From NCBI RefSeq assembly GCF_018128905.1, contig NZ_CP063808.1, positions 2,418,001-2,482,000 of the forward strand: 64,000 nt of DNA, read 5' to 3'. The stretch's first letter is position 1. The number at the start of each line of letters is the position of its first letter. Position numbers and translations under genes: made by a program. The notes beneath the pieces are model-generated. The model searched no databases and was not told where the DNA came from. It saw only the letters and a program-made list of their open reading frames with translations. Shown here piece after piece: positions 34,944-43,681 of the stretch. This DNA comes from Streptomyces sp. A2-16 (GTDB lineage Bacteria; Actinomycetota; Actinomycetes; Streptomycetales; Streptomycetaceae).

Positions 34944-37264
34944 CGACACGGACTCCCGCTGCACGGGCCTCTCGTATCCCTCGTGCCGGTCGGTTCGCGT
35001 GGGGACTCGCGATCATCGCCGTCCCCCTGCTCCTCGCCCTCCTCGGGCCCCTCTTCGCCGGCGAGCCCGGCCCCCGTGCCGTCTCCTTCACGCTCGGCGA
35101 CGGCCACTGGCTCGGCACCGACTTCGTGGGCCGGGACGTCTGGCGGCAAGTGCTGCTCGGCGGCCGTACCGTCGTCGTGACCGCGCTCGCCGCGACCGCC
35201 CTCGCCTATCTGGTCGCGCTGCCGGTCGGTCTCGTCGCCGCGCTCACCCATCTGCGGCGGCTGGAGGACGTGCTGATGCGGCCGCTGGACGTGCTGCTCG
35301 CCGTGCCGTCGCTGCTGCTGATCCTGCTGGTGGCGTCCGTGTTCTCGCCCGGGGCGGTGGGGCTCGCGCTGCTCGTGGCGGCGGTGAACGTGCCGGACGC
35401 GGCGCGGATCGTACGGACCGCGGCGGGGGAGGTGGCCGCGCGGCCCGCCGTCGAGGCGTTGCGGATGCAGGGGGAGTCGTGGGGACGGATCGCCTTCGGT
35501 CATGTCGGCCGGGCCACCGTGCGCACTCTTGCCGCCGACGCGGGTGTGCGGCTGACCGGGGTGCTCTATCTGGTGTCCACGGCCGCGTTTCTCGGGGTCG
35601 GGGTGGCTCCGGACGCGGCGGACTGGGCGGTGATGGTGGACCGGAACCGGACCGGGCTGGTGGTGCAGCCCTGGGCCGTGGTGGTGCCCGCGGTGCTGAT
35701 CGTGGCGCTGACCACGGGCACGAATCTGCTCTTCGACGCGGTGGGACCCGGCCGTCGTGAGTCTGCGTCGCCGTCGTCGCCGGGCGCCCCCACGCGGCGG
35801 AGCAGCACTTGTGTTGCCGGACTTCGTCGTCTGCGGGTCGAGGTCCGTGGCCGGGTGATCGTCGACGGCGTGGATCTGTGTGTGCTGCCCGGGAAGGTGA
35901 CCGCGCTCGTCGGGGCTTCCGGGAGCGGGAAGACCACCACCGGGCTCGCCCTGCTCGGAGAGTTCCCGCCCGGTGCCCGGGTCACGGGTGAGGTGTACCG
36001 CGCGGCCGACGGGCCCGTGGGTTACGTGCCGCAGCATCCCGCCGCCGTTCTCAATCCCGCCAGGAGGATCTCCGCGCTTCTCCACGACATCGCCCGCGCC
36101 CGCGTCCGCCATCTGCCCCGGGGCCGGCGCCGTGCGGCGGCCCGCGCGCGGGTGCTCGACGCACTGGCGGACGCCCAACTCCCCGATGCGGAAGCCCTCT
36201 TGCGGCGCTATCCGCACCAGCTCTCCGGCGGTCAGCAGCAACGCGTCGTCCTCGCCCAGGCCCTTCTCCTCGGGGCCCGCGTCATCGTCGCCGACGAACC
36301 GACCACCGGGCAGGACCCGTTGACCAGGAGCCGGATCGTCGAGCAGCTGGCGGCGGTCGCGGCGCGCGGTATCGCCGTCGTGCTGCTCAGCCACGATCTC
36401 GACGTGGTCCGCGCGCTCGCCGACGACGTCCTGGTCATGCGGGCGGGCCGGGTCGTGGAGTCGGGACCGCCGGAACGGCTGTGGCGTGCGCCGCGGCACG
36501 CATGGACCCGTCGGCTGCTCGACGAGCACCGGGCGGACCCACCCGAGGCCGGAGGAGGCCGACCCGTCCTGGAAATACGCGATCTGACCGCCGCACACGG
36601 CAAGGCCACGGTCCTGCGCGCTCCCCTCCTCACCCTCGACTCCGGCGAATGCCTGGCCGTCGTGGGCCGCTCGGGCAGCGGCAAGACCACCCTCGCCCGC
36701 TGCCTGGCGGGGCTCCACCGCGACCACGGAGGTGAGGTTCTCCTCGACGGAACGCCGCTGCCCCGCACCCTCCGTCGCCGCAGCAGTGCCCAACTCGCCG
36801 CCGTGCAATACGTGTTCCAGGATGCACGGGCCGCCTTCGACGAATACCGGCCCGTCCTCGACCAGGTCGCCCGCACGGCCGTACGCCTGCGAGGCAGCGG
36901 CGAACAGGAGGCGAGGGAGGAGGCGCTGGCCACTCTCGTCCGCCTCGGTCTCCCTGCCGACGATCTGCCGTACCGCCTGCCCGGCAGGCTCTCGGGGGGC
37001 GAGCTCCAGCGCGTCGCGCTCGCCCGTGCCCTCCTGGCCCGTCCCCGGGTGCTGATCTGCGACGAGATCACCTCCGGACTCGACATGGTCACGCGGCGCG
37101 GGATTCTCGACCTCCTCGCCGGTCTGTTGCGTGAGCGCGAGGGCCTGTCCCTGGTCCTGATCACCCACGACCAGGACACGGCGAGGATCGCCCACCGTGT
37201 CGCCGTGGTGGACGGGGGTGAACTCGTCACCGTACGGAAGTCGAGGCGCCTCACCACCCCGTGA
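34940..37264 (+). CDS. Fused ABC permease (DppC type) and two ATPase domains
   Basis: A 774-residue single polypeptide. Residues 1-285 are a DppC-like permease (LGTDFVGRDVWRQVLLGGRT, GVAPDAADWAVMVDRNR). About 295-535 is the first ATPase: Walker A GASGSGKTT near 325, signature LSGGQQQR near 428, Walker B IVADEPTTG. About 545-774 is the second ATPase: GRSGSGKTT near 575, LSGGELQR near 684, LICDEITSG. These are normally three genes (dppC, D, F). I checked the join from 35750 to 35830 and see no stop or internal start with a strong ribosome site, so the fusion looks genuine. Its 3' end overlaps the convergent glycosyltransferase gene by 14 bases. Confidence 0.88.
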   Translation: MTTRTPAARASRIPRAGRFAWGLAIIAVPLLLALLGPLFAGEPGPRAVSFTLGDGHWLGTDFVGRDVWRQVLLGGRTVVVTALAATALAYLVALPVGLVAALTHLRRLEDVLMRPLDVLLAVPSLLLILLVASVFSPGAVGLALLVAAVNVPDAARIVRTAAGEVAARPAVEALRMQGESWGRIAFGHVGRATVRTLAADAGVRLTGVLYLVSTAAFLGVGVAPDAADWAVMVDRNRTGLVVQPWAVVVPAVLIVALTTGTNLLFDAVGPGRRESASPSSPGAPTRRSSTCVAGLRRLRVEVRGRVIVDGVDLCVLPGKVTALVGASGSGKTTTGLALLGEFPPGARVTGEVYRAADGPVGYVPQHPAAVLNPARRISALLHDIARARVRHLPRGRRRAAARARVLDALADAQLPDAEALLRRYPHQLSGGQQQRVVLAQALLLGARVIVADEPTTGQDPLTRSRIVEQLAAVAARGIAVVLLSHDLDVVRALADDVLVMRAGRVVESGPPERLWRAPRHAWTRRLLDEHRADPPEAGGGRPVLEIRDLTAAHGKATVLRAPLLTLDSGECLAVVGRSGSGKTTLARCLAGLHRDHGGEVLLDGTPLPRTLRRRSSAQLAAVQYVFQDARAAFDEYRPVLDQVARTAVRLRGSGEQEAREEALATLVRLGLPADDLPYRLPGRLSGGELQRVALARALLARPRVLICDEITSGLDMVTRRGILDLLAGLLREREGLSLVLITHDQDTARIAHRVAVVDGGELVTVRKSRRLTTP

Positions 37265-38609
37265 GCAACAGGTGGTTGACGAGCAGCGCGAGCACGGCCT
37301 GCCCGACCAGCCACCCCCGCACACCCGTCAGAAACGTACCCGCCGGCAACAGCCACACCGCGAACGGCAACCAGATCCGCTCGGTCTCCGCCTTGCTCAT
37401 CCCGGACAGATCCGCGACGAGCAGGGCCAGGAGAGCGGCCGTCACCAGCAGGCCCAGGCGGTGATCACCACGGTTCGGGGGTGCCGGGTGGGGGCGCAGG
37501 GAGCTGTGCGACCAGCCCCCGTACGGCCGCAGCCGAACGACGACCCGCCGCACCCCCGCCACCGTCGCCGGTCCGACGATCACCACCGTGCACGCCAGAT
37601 TCGCCCACACCCAGTACCCGTACGGCCGAACCCCGCCCGCCCCCTGGTAGTAGCGGGTGACGAGGATCCGATACCCCTCCCACCACTCGAACCCGAGCGC
37701 GGTGAAGACCGCCGGCACGACCACGAAACCGGCCAGGGCGAACAACAGGGGCCGCCGACGGGAGGACCCCGCCCACACCACCGCCCCCGCGACGACGGCC
37801 ATCAGCGTCAGGCCGTACGACAGATAGACGGTCAGCCCGAACAGCAGCCCCGAGCAGAAGCCGTACGGTCCCGGCCGGACCCCCCGCACCGCGAGGGCGA
37901 GCAGCGCCACCGCCCACGCGGCCACCGCCGCGAAGTACCCGTCGGCCGACGTGCCCACCCAGACCGCGGCCGGGGCCAGGACCAGGAAGGGCGCGGCGCG
38001 GCGGGCGAGCGACTCGGCGGCGAGAGTCCGTACGGCGACCAGGACCGCGACCGCCGCGGTCGTGCCGACGGTGATGCACCAGGTGCCCGCCCAGCCCCCG
38101 CCGCCCAGCCCGGTCCGGTCGAGCAGGACGAAGGTGAGGGTCGCGCCCGGGGGATGCCCGGCGACATGGGCGCCCCAGTTGTCCGGCGAGTCGATCAGGA
38201 TGTGCCGGGTGAAGTCGCGCAGGGCGGCCGGGATGTCGTGGAAGCGGCCGACGGCCGGGAGGTACTCGTTCCTGGTGGTGAGCTGCTCGGCGACCCCGCG
38301 CTGCCAGCCGTCCACGAGGGCCAGGGACCACGTCCAGGCCATGCCCGCGCCCCAGACGGCGAGCAGCAGCGGGCGCCAGGACAGCCGGGCGGCGAGCGAG
38401 GGGCCGTACGCCACCACGGCGGCCGCGACGACGGCCGCGGCCGGCGTGCCGGGGCCGACGTGCGGGTCCCAACTCGCCAGCAGCGGCGGCCAGCCGACGC
38501 GGAGCGAGCCGTCCCGGTGCTGGATCGCCGTGCCGACCAGTGCGGCGGTCAGCACGAGGAGCGCGGCGCACACGGCCGCGTACAGGTCACGAAGGAGGTC
38601 CCGGTTCAC
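37251..38609 (-). CDS. Multi-pass membrane glycosyltransferase-like protein (GT39/GT87 type)
   Basis: About 452 residues with ten or more membrane helices. The large first extracytoplasmic loop (RNEYLPAVGRFHDIPAALRDF, DSPDNWGAHVAGHPPGATL) has the Asp/His-containing pattern of polyprenol-phosphate-sugar-dependent transferases. GTG at 38609 is chosen because a basic N-terminus directly precedes the first helix; a longer GTG start at 38696 would run into the divergent promoter region. The acceptor is unknown. Confidence 0.82.
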   Translation of the reverse strand: MNRDLLRDLYAAVCAALLVLTAALVGTAIQHRDGSLRVGWPPLLASWDPHVGPGTPAAAVVAAAVVAYGPSLAARLSWRPLLLAVWGAGMAWTWSLALVDGWQRGVAEQLTTRNEYLPAVGRFHDIPAALRDFTRHILIDSPDNWGAHVAGHPPGATLTFVLLDRTGLGGGGWAGTWCITVGTTAAVAVLVAVRTLAAESLARRAAPFLVLAPAAVWVGTSADGYFAAVAAWAVALLALAVRGVRPGPYGFCSGLLFGLTVYLSYGLTLMAVVAGAVVWAGSSRRRPLLFALAGFVVVPAVFTALGFEWWEGYRILVTRYYQGAGGVRPYGYWVWANLACTVVIVGPATVAGVRRVVVRLRPYGGWSHSSLRPHPAPPNRGDHRLGLLVTAALLALLVADLSGMSKAETERIWLPFAVWLLPAGTFLTGVRGWLVGQAVLALLVNHLLLTGW

Positions 38610-38723
38610 GCGGACGACGCTAGGCCGCACGGTCTCCCCCGGACGGCTGACATGCGAGGACGTCAGAGTTTCGTCATGGTTCGCGGACCCGTTCACGGGG
38701 TGGTGCGGACCTACCGTCGGGGC

Positions 38724-39950
38724 ATGGCACGGTCACCCTTCGCACCTTCCTTCTGGCGCAGTCCGCTGCGCGGCCCCTGGCTCACCTCGGTCCTCGGGGT
38801 CGTCCTCCTCGGCGGGATCACCCTGCTGTTCATGACGGGGCTGCTGTCGTACGCCGCCTACAACCCGGACCTCTCGCCGGTGAACGACAAGACCCCGGAC
38901 AAGGGCGTCCTCGGCTTCTACCTCTTCTCCTGGCCGACCGACCCGCACTGGCTGTACCGGCTCAACCAGGGCGTCCACGTCACCCTCGGCATCACCCTGA
39001 TCCCCGTCCTGCTGGCCAAGCTGTGGTCGGTCGTACCGAAGCTGTTCACGCTGCCGCCCGCGCGGTCGCTCGCGCACGTCCTGGAACGGATCTCGCTCCT
39101 GCTGCTGGTCGGCGGCGCCCTGTTCGAGTTCGTGACCGGCGTGCTCAACGTCCAGTTGGACTACCTCTTCCCGGGCTCCTTCTATCCCCTGCACTTCTAC
39201 GGGGCATGGGTGTTCTTCAGCGCGTTCGTCGCCCATGCCGTCCTGAAGATGCCGCTCGCCTGGCGGAATCTGCGCCGACTCCGTGAGGAGAAGACCGAGT
39301 TGGTGTCGCCGAACCCCGCGCCGCCGACGGTGTCCCGGCGCGGGGCCCTCTGGTTCGTCGGGAGCGGCTCGCTGCTGCTGTTCGTCACCACGGCCGGGCA
39401 GAACTTCGACGGTGTGCTCCGCAGAACCGCCCTGCTCGCCCCGCACGGAGGCGGCGAGCCGGCCTCCGGACCGGGCGGCTTCCAGATCAACAAGACCGCC
39501 GCGTACGCGGGGATCGATCCGGATGAGACGAGCGAGGAGGCCTGGCGGCTCGTCGTCGTGGGGCGCGCGGGGCGCACCGTCCGCCTCGGCCGCGCGGAAC
39601 TCCTCCGACTTCCCTTGCACAGCTCGGCGTTGCCCATCGCCTGTGTGGAGGGCTGGTCCACCTCCGACCAGTGGTGGCGCGGGGTGCGGCTGCGGGACCT
39701 CGCCGCGCTCGTCGGGTACGAGGACGATCCACCGGACGTCTTCGTGGAGTCGCTGCAACGCCACGGTGCCTTCCGGCGGGCCGCCCTGCGCGCCAACCAG
39801 GTCGCCGACCCGCGGTCCCTGCTCGCCCTGTTCGTCAACGGCGAGGACCTGACCCCCGACCACGGCCACCCGGCCCGGATCATCGTGCCCGCGGCGCCCG
39901 GTGTGCTCAACACCAAGTGGGTGGCCCGGCTGACGTTCGGAGACCTGTGA
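38724..39950 (+). CDS. Cytochrome-b561-like plus sulfite-oxidase-type molybdopterin oxidoreductase
   Basis: A 408-residue membrane protein. About four N-terminal helices carry candidate heme ligands His85 (GVHVTLG), His157 (PLHFYGAW) and His171. After a RRG-containing linker, residues ~250-408 form a sulfite-oxidase-fold molybdopterin domain with the Mo-ligand Cys307 in IACVEGWSTSDQWW. Electrons likely pass between the heme and the Mo centre; YedY/MsrP-like reduction of an oxidised substrate is one option. The domain is short compared with full sulfite oxidases. Confidence 0.88.
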   Translation: MARSPFAPSFWRSPLRGPWLTSVLGVVLLGGITLLFMTGLLSYAAYNPDLSPVNDKTPDKGVLGFYLFSWPTDPHWLYRLNQGVHVTLGITLIPVLLAKLWSVVPKLFTLPPARSLAHVLERISLLLLVGGALFEFVTGVLNVQLDYLFPGSFYPLHFYGAWVFFSAFVAHAVLKMPLAWRNLRRLREEKTELVSPNPAPPTVSRRGALWFVGSGSLLLFVTTAGQNFDGVLRRTALLAPHGGGEPASGPGGFQINKTAAYAGIDPDETSEEAWRLVVVGRAGRTVRLGRAELLRLPLHSSALPIACVEGWSTSDQWWRGVRLRDLAALVGYEDDPPDVFVESLQRHGAFRRAALRANQVADPRSLLALFVNGEDLTPDHGHPARIIVPAAPGVLNTKWVARLTFGDL

Positions 39951-40387
39951 TGCGGATCCCTCTCGGCAACCCTCTCCAAATCCTCCTGCTCGCCTGCTCG
40001 TTCGCCCTCGCGGGGTACGCGGGGGTGCGGCTCCTGGCAGATGACTGGTTCGGCGTCGCGCTGTGGTTCGTGGGGGCGGCGGTGGTGCACGACCTGGTGC
40101 TGCTGCCGCTGTACGCGGCGGCGGACCGGGCGCTCGTGAGGACGGCGGGGCGGCACGTGCTGTACGTGCGGGTCCCCGCCGCCCTCTCCCTCCTGCTCCT
40201 GCTCGTGTGGTTCCCGCTGATCAGCGGGCAGGTCGCGGACCGCTACGCCTCCGCGACCGGCCTGTCCCCTGACGGCTTCCTGGCCCGCTGGCTGCTGGTG
40301 ACGGCCGCGCTGTTCGGTGGCTCGGCGGCGGTCTTCGTCGTACGGTGGCGCAGGGACACGAAGGAACGGCCGCCCGCCGTCCACTGA
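39950..40387 (+). CDS. Small four-helix membrane protein
   Basis: A 145-residue protein with about four membrane helices and a basic C-terminal tail (RWRRDTKER). The ATG shares one base with the stop of the oxidoreductase gene (TGATG), so it is coupled and may be an auxiliary subunit. The last 145 bases overlap the convergent methyltransferase gene. Confidence 0.8.
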   Translation: MRIPLGNPLQILLLACSFALAGYAGVRLLADDWFGVALWFVGAAVVHDLVLLPLYAAADRALVRTAGRHVLYVRVPAALSLLLLLVWFPLISGQVADRYASATGLSPDGFLARWLLVTAALFGGSAAVFVVRWRRDTKERPPAVH

Positions 40388-41547
40388 TCCACGAACGCCC
40401 AGTCGGTGCGGGGCGCGTGCCGCAGCAGGGCGGGGCTGCCGAGCCGGGCCCACGGGAACGGGTTGCCGGTGGCTCCCCTGGCATCGGTGACCCGCACCTG
40501 GATCCGCTCGTCGATGTCCGGGTCCGTGACCGTCTCCGCGATCAGCAGTCCGCCAGGGGCGAGCAGTTGGGACATCCGGTCGAGCAGGGCCTGCGGGTCG
40601 CCGCCGATGCCGACATTGCCGTCGATCAGCAGCGCGGTGCCCCAGCGGCCCTCGCCCGGCAGGGACTCGAAGACGGACCGCCGAAGGGCCTGCCCGCCCA
40701 GCGCGACGGTCCGTGCGACGGCCGCCTCGCTCACGTCGATGCCGAGCACCGGCCGGCCGTGGGCACCGAGCGCGGCGACGAGCCGCCCCGGGCCGCAGCC
40801 GACGTCCAGTACCGCCCCCTCGCAGCGCCGCAGCACCTCCAGGTCCGCGGCATCCGCGGCCGCACACCACCGCTCCAGCTCGAGCAGCAGCAGCCATCCG
40901 TCGGAGCGACGCAGGAACAGCGGACCCTGCCCGGTGCGGAGGGCCCGGGCATAGGGGTCGGCGGACCAGGTGCCGTCGTGGGAGGGGGCGCCGGTGCCTG
41001 GGCCGGGTGGTCGGGTTCCGGGTCGTGTGTCGGTCGTGGTGGCCGTGGCCGGGTTTCGGTGCGGCCCGGTGCTGTCCGTCTGCGGTTGTGGGCTGTCGGC
41101 TCGGGCGCCGGTGCCGGTGCCGGTGCCGATGCCGGGGCCGGGTGGTCGGGTTCCGGGTCGTGTGTCGGTCGTGGTGGCCGTGGCCGGGTTTCGGTGCGGC
41201 CCGGTGCTGTCCGTCTGCGGTTGCGGGCTGTCGGCTCGGGCGCCGGTGCCGATGCCGGTGCCGGGGCCGGGTGGTCGGGTTCCGGGTCGTGTGTCGGTCG
41301 TGGTGGTCGTGGCCGGGTTTCGGTGCGGCCCGGTGCTGTCCGCTCGGGCTTGCGTGTCCGGGGCGGGTGGCCGGGTGTCGGGTGCGGTCGGCAGGGGCTG
41401 TGCCCGTGGTGTCCGGTCCGCGTCCCGCTGTCGTCCGACCCCGGCCCGTCGCGGGCTGTCGGCCTCGTCGCGCGGCTCGGGGCCTGCGCCGCTGTCACCG
41501 TCCTCCCGCAGAGGCGCCCTCGCGACGTCGACCCCCGGCCCCCTCAT
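40243..41547 (-). CDS. SAM-dependent methyltransferase with repetitive Pro/Thr-rich N-terminus
   Basis: About 434 residues. The first ~190 are low complexity and contain three tandem copies of a roughly 43-45-residue unit (TDSTGPHRNPAT, TTDTRPGTRPPGPG, ARADSPQPQ). From about 195 a class I methyltransferase fold follows: GAVLDVGCGPGRLVAALG, GIDVSEAAV, LLAPGGLLIAETV. The ATG at 41547 overlaps the DUF2064 gene stop. An internal start after the repeat region (for example near 40975) is possible, so the repeat may or may not be translated. It shares an operon with two sugar-handling enzymes. Stop codon lies inside the opposite-strand membrane protein gene. Confidence 0.75.
   Translation of the reverse strand: MRGPGVDVARAPLREDGDSGAGPEPRDEADSPRRAGVGRQRDADRTPRAQPLPTAPDTRPPAPDTQARADSTGPHRNPATTTTTDTRPGTRPPGPGTGIGTGARADSPQPQTDSTGPHRNPATATTTDTRPGTRPPGPGIGTGTGTGARADSPQPQTDSTGPHRNPATATTTDTRPGTRPPGPGTGAPSHDGTWSADPYARALRTGQGPLFLRRSDGWLLLLELERWCAAADAADLEVLRRCEGAVLDVGCGPGRLVAALGAHGRPVLGIDVSEAAVARTVALGGQALRRSVFESLPGEGRWGTALLIDGNVGIGGDPQALLDRMSQLLAPGGLLIAETVTDPDIDERIQVRVTDARGATGNPFPWARLGSPALLRHAPRTDWAFVDQWTAGGRSFVSLRHRTTKTAAEPPNSAAVTSSQRARKPSGDRPVAEA
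41003..41345. repeat. Three tandem copies of a 129-135-base repeat
   Basis: Near-identical units begin near 41003, 41138 and 41267; the third is cut short. Units one and two differ in length by six bases (one GGTGCC step). They lie in frame inside the methyltransferase gene, so each length change keeps the reading frame. Confidence 0.9.
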
Positions 41548-42152
41548 CGCCCCGCTCCCGCGAGCCGTTCCAGCTCGGCCGCGAACCGTCCGCCCGGTGC
41601 CGCCTTCGCCACCAACTGCGCGTCGTACGCCGTGTCCACGTCCCGCAGCGGCGGCAGCTCCCGCACCCGCAGGCCGGTCAGCCGGGCGCGCTGGGCCGCT
41701 CCGGTCCGGGGTGTCGACATCGGCACCCCGCGCAGCAGGGACGGATCCGGGTCCGCCAGACCCAGCGCCCAGAAGCCGCCGTCCTCGGCCGGCCCGAAGT
41801 ACGCCTCGCAGTCGGCGAAATCCACCGTGAGCAGCTCCGGAGTCACCTGGGGGGTGTCCATCCCGATGAGCAGGGCCGGGCCGTCGCAGCCCGCGAAGGC
41901 CGCGGCCAGCCGTTCGTCGAGACCGCCCGCGCACTGCCGTACGACATCGAAGCCGGGCGGCAGCCAGGGGCCCGGTTCGCCCTCCAGGACCAGGACCCGG
42001 CGCCGGGCCGGGGTGCGGGCCACGACGTCGAGGGTGTCCGCGAGGGACGCCTCGGCCAGCGCGGCCGCCTCCGGGGGCGTGAAGGGCGGGGTGAGCCGGG
42101 TCTTCACCCGCCCCGGCCGCGGCTCCTTGGCGATGACGAGCAGCGTGGTCAC
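41544..42152 (-). CDS. TIGR04282/DUF2064 family glycosyltransferase-like protein
   Basis: A 202-residue GT-A-like protein. The N-terminus LLVIAKEPRPGRVKTRL and the central LIGMDTPQVTPELL and GPAEDGGFWALGL are hallmarks of the DUF2064 family, which resembles nucleotidyltransferases such as MobA. It overlaps both neighbours (GTGA upstream, ATGA downstream), forming a tight three-gene operon. Substrate is unknown. Confidence 0.87.
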   Translation of the reverse strand: MTTLLVIAKEPRPGRVKTRLTPPFTPPEAAALAEASLADTLDVVARTPARRRVLVLEGEPGPWLPPGFDVVRQCAGGLDERLAAAFAGCDGPALLIGMDTPQVTPELLTVDFADCEAYFGPAEDGGFWALGLADPDPSLLRGVPMSTPRTGAAQRARLTGLRVRELPPLRDVDTAYDAQLVAKAAPGGRFAAELERLAGAGR

Positions 42153-42859
42153 GCGCGCACCCCCTTCTCGGACTCGGAGAGGACCTGGCTCATGTCCCGG
42201 ACCGCCTGCCAGGTGCCCCGCCACGTGCCCGTCACCTTGGAGGTGCCGGTACGCGGCCGGTACGGGACGTCGTGCTCGGCGATCCGCCAGCCTGCGTCGG
42301 CCGCCCGCACCACCATCTGCAGCGGGTAGCCGCTGCGTCGGTCCGTGAGGCCGAGGGCGAGCAGCGGCTCGCGCCGGGCGGCCCGCAGCGGGCCAAGGTC
42401 GTGCAGGCGCAGACCGGTGCGGCGGCGCAGCAGCCGGGCGAGCGCGAGGTTGCCCGCCCGGGCGTGCGGTGGCCAGGCACGGCGGGCCTGCGGGCGGCGC
42501 CGGCCGAGCACCAGGTCCGCCTCTCCGGCCAGCACCTCGCCCACGAACGGCACCAGGTCCGAGGGGTCCAGGGAGGCGTCGCAGTCGCAGAAGCACACGA
42601 TGTCGGCCGTGGCCGCGGTCAGCCCGGCATGGCAGGCGGCGCCGAAACCGCGCCGCTCCTCACGGACGACGGTCGCGCCGAGGGCGTGGGCGATGCGGGC
42701 GGAGCCGTCCGTGGAGCCGTTGTCGACGACGAGCGCGCGCCAGCCGGGCGGGATGCGTTCCAGCACCCACGGCAGGGCCTCGGCCTCGTCCAGACAGGGC
42801 AGCACGACGTCCACGGACGCCGCCGTTTCGTTTGGGGAAGGGGTCGTCACGGCTTTCAC
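42149..42859 (-). CDS. Family 2 glycosyltransferase
   Basis: About 236 residues. SVDVVLPCLDEAEALPWVLE is the nucleotide-sugar-binding start, DNGSTDGS and FCDCDASLDPSDL the metal-binding acidic motifs, and SGYPLQMVVRAADAGWRIAEHDVPYRPRTGTSK the acceptor part of dolichol-phosphate-mannose-synthase-like enzymes. It probably charges a polyprenyl phosphate for the membrane transferases in the region. GTG at 42859 or 42850 are both possible; the second has the better upstream AGGGTG. Confidence 0.88.
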   Translation of the reverse strand: MKAVTTPSPNETAASVDVVLPCLDEAEALPWVLERIPPGWRALVVDNGSTDGSARIAHALGATVVREERRGFGAACHAGLTAATADIVCFCDCDASLDPSDLVPFVGEVLAGEADLVLGRRRPQARRAWPPHARAGNLALARLLRRRTGLRLHDLGPLRAARREPLLALGLTDRRSGYPLQMVVRAADAGWRIAEHDVPYRPRTGTSKVTGTWRGTWQAVRDMSQVLSESEKGVRA

Positions 42860-42962
42860 CCTACGAGTACAAAACGGACGAATCCGACTTCGGCTTCTTA
42901 CGAAACAAGGACGTCGGCGGCCGTGGGCGGCACATGCGCGTGCGCGGTGCGAGGCTGGCGGC

Positions 42963-43679
<717 letters not shown>

Positions 43680-43681
43680 CC

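Noticed and set aside
41003..41345. CRISPR-like regularly spaced repeats
   Set aside because: Units are long (129-135 bases), contiguous without spacers, and in frame with a protein-coding gene.
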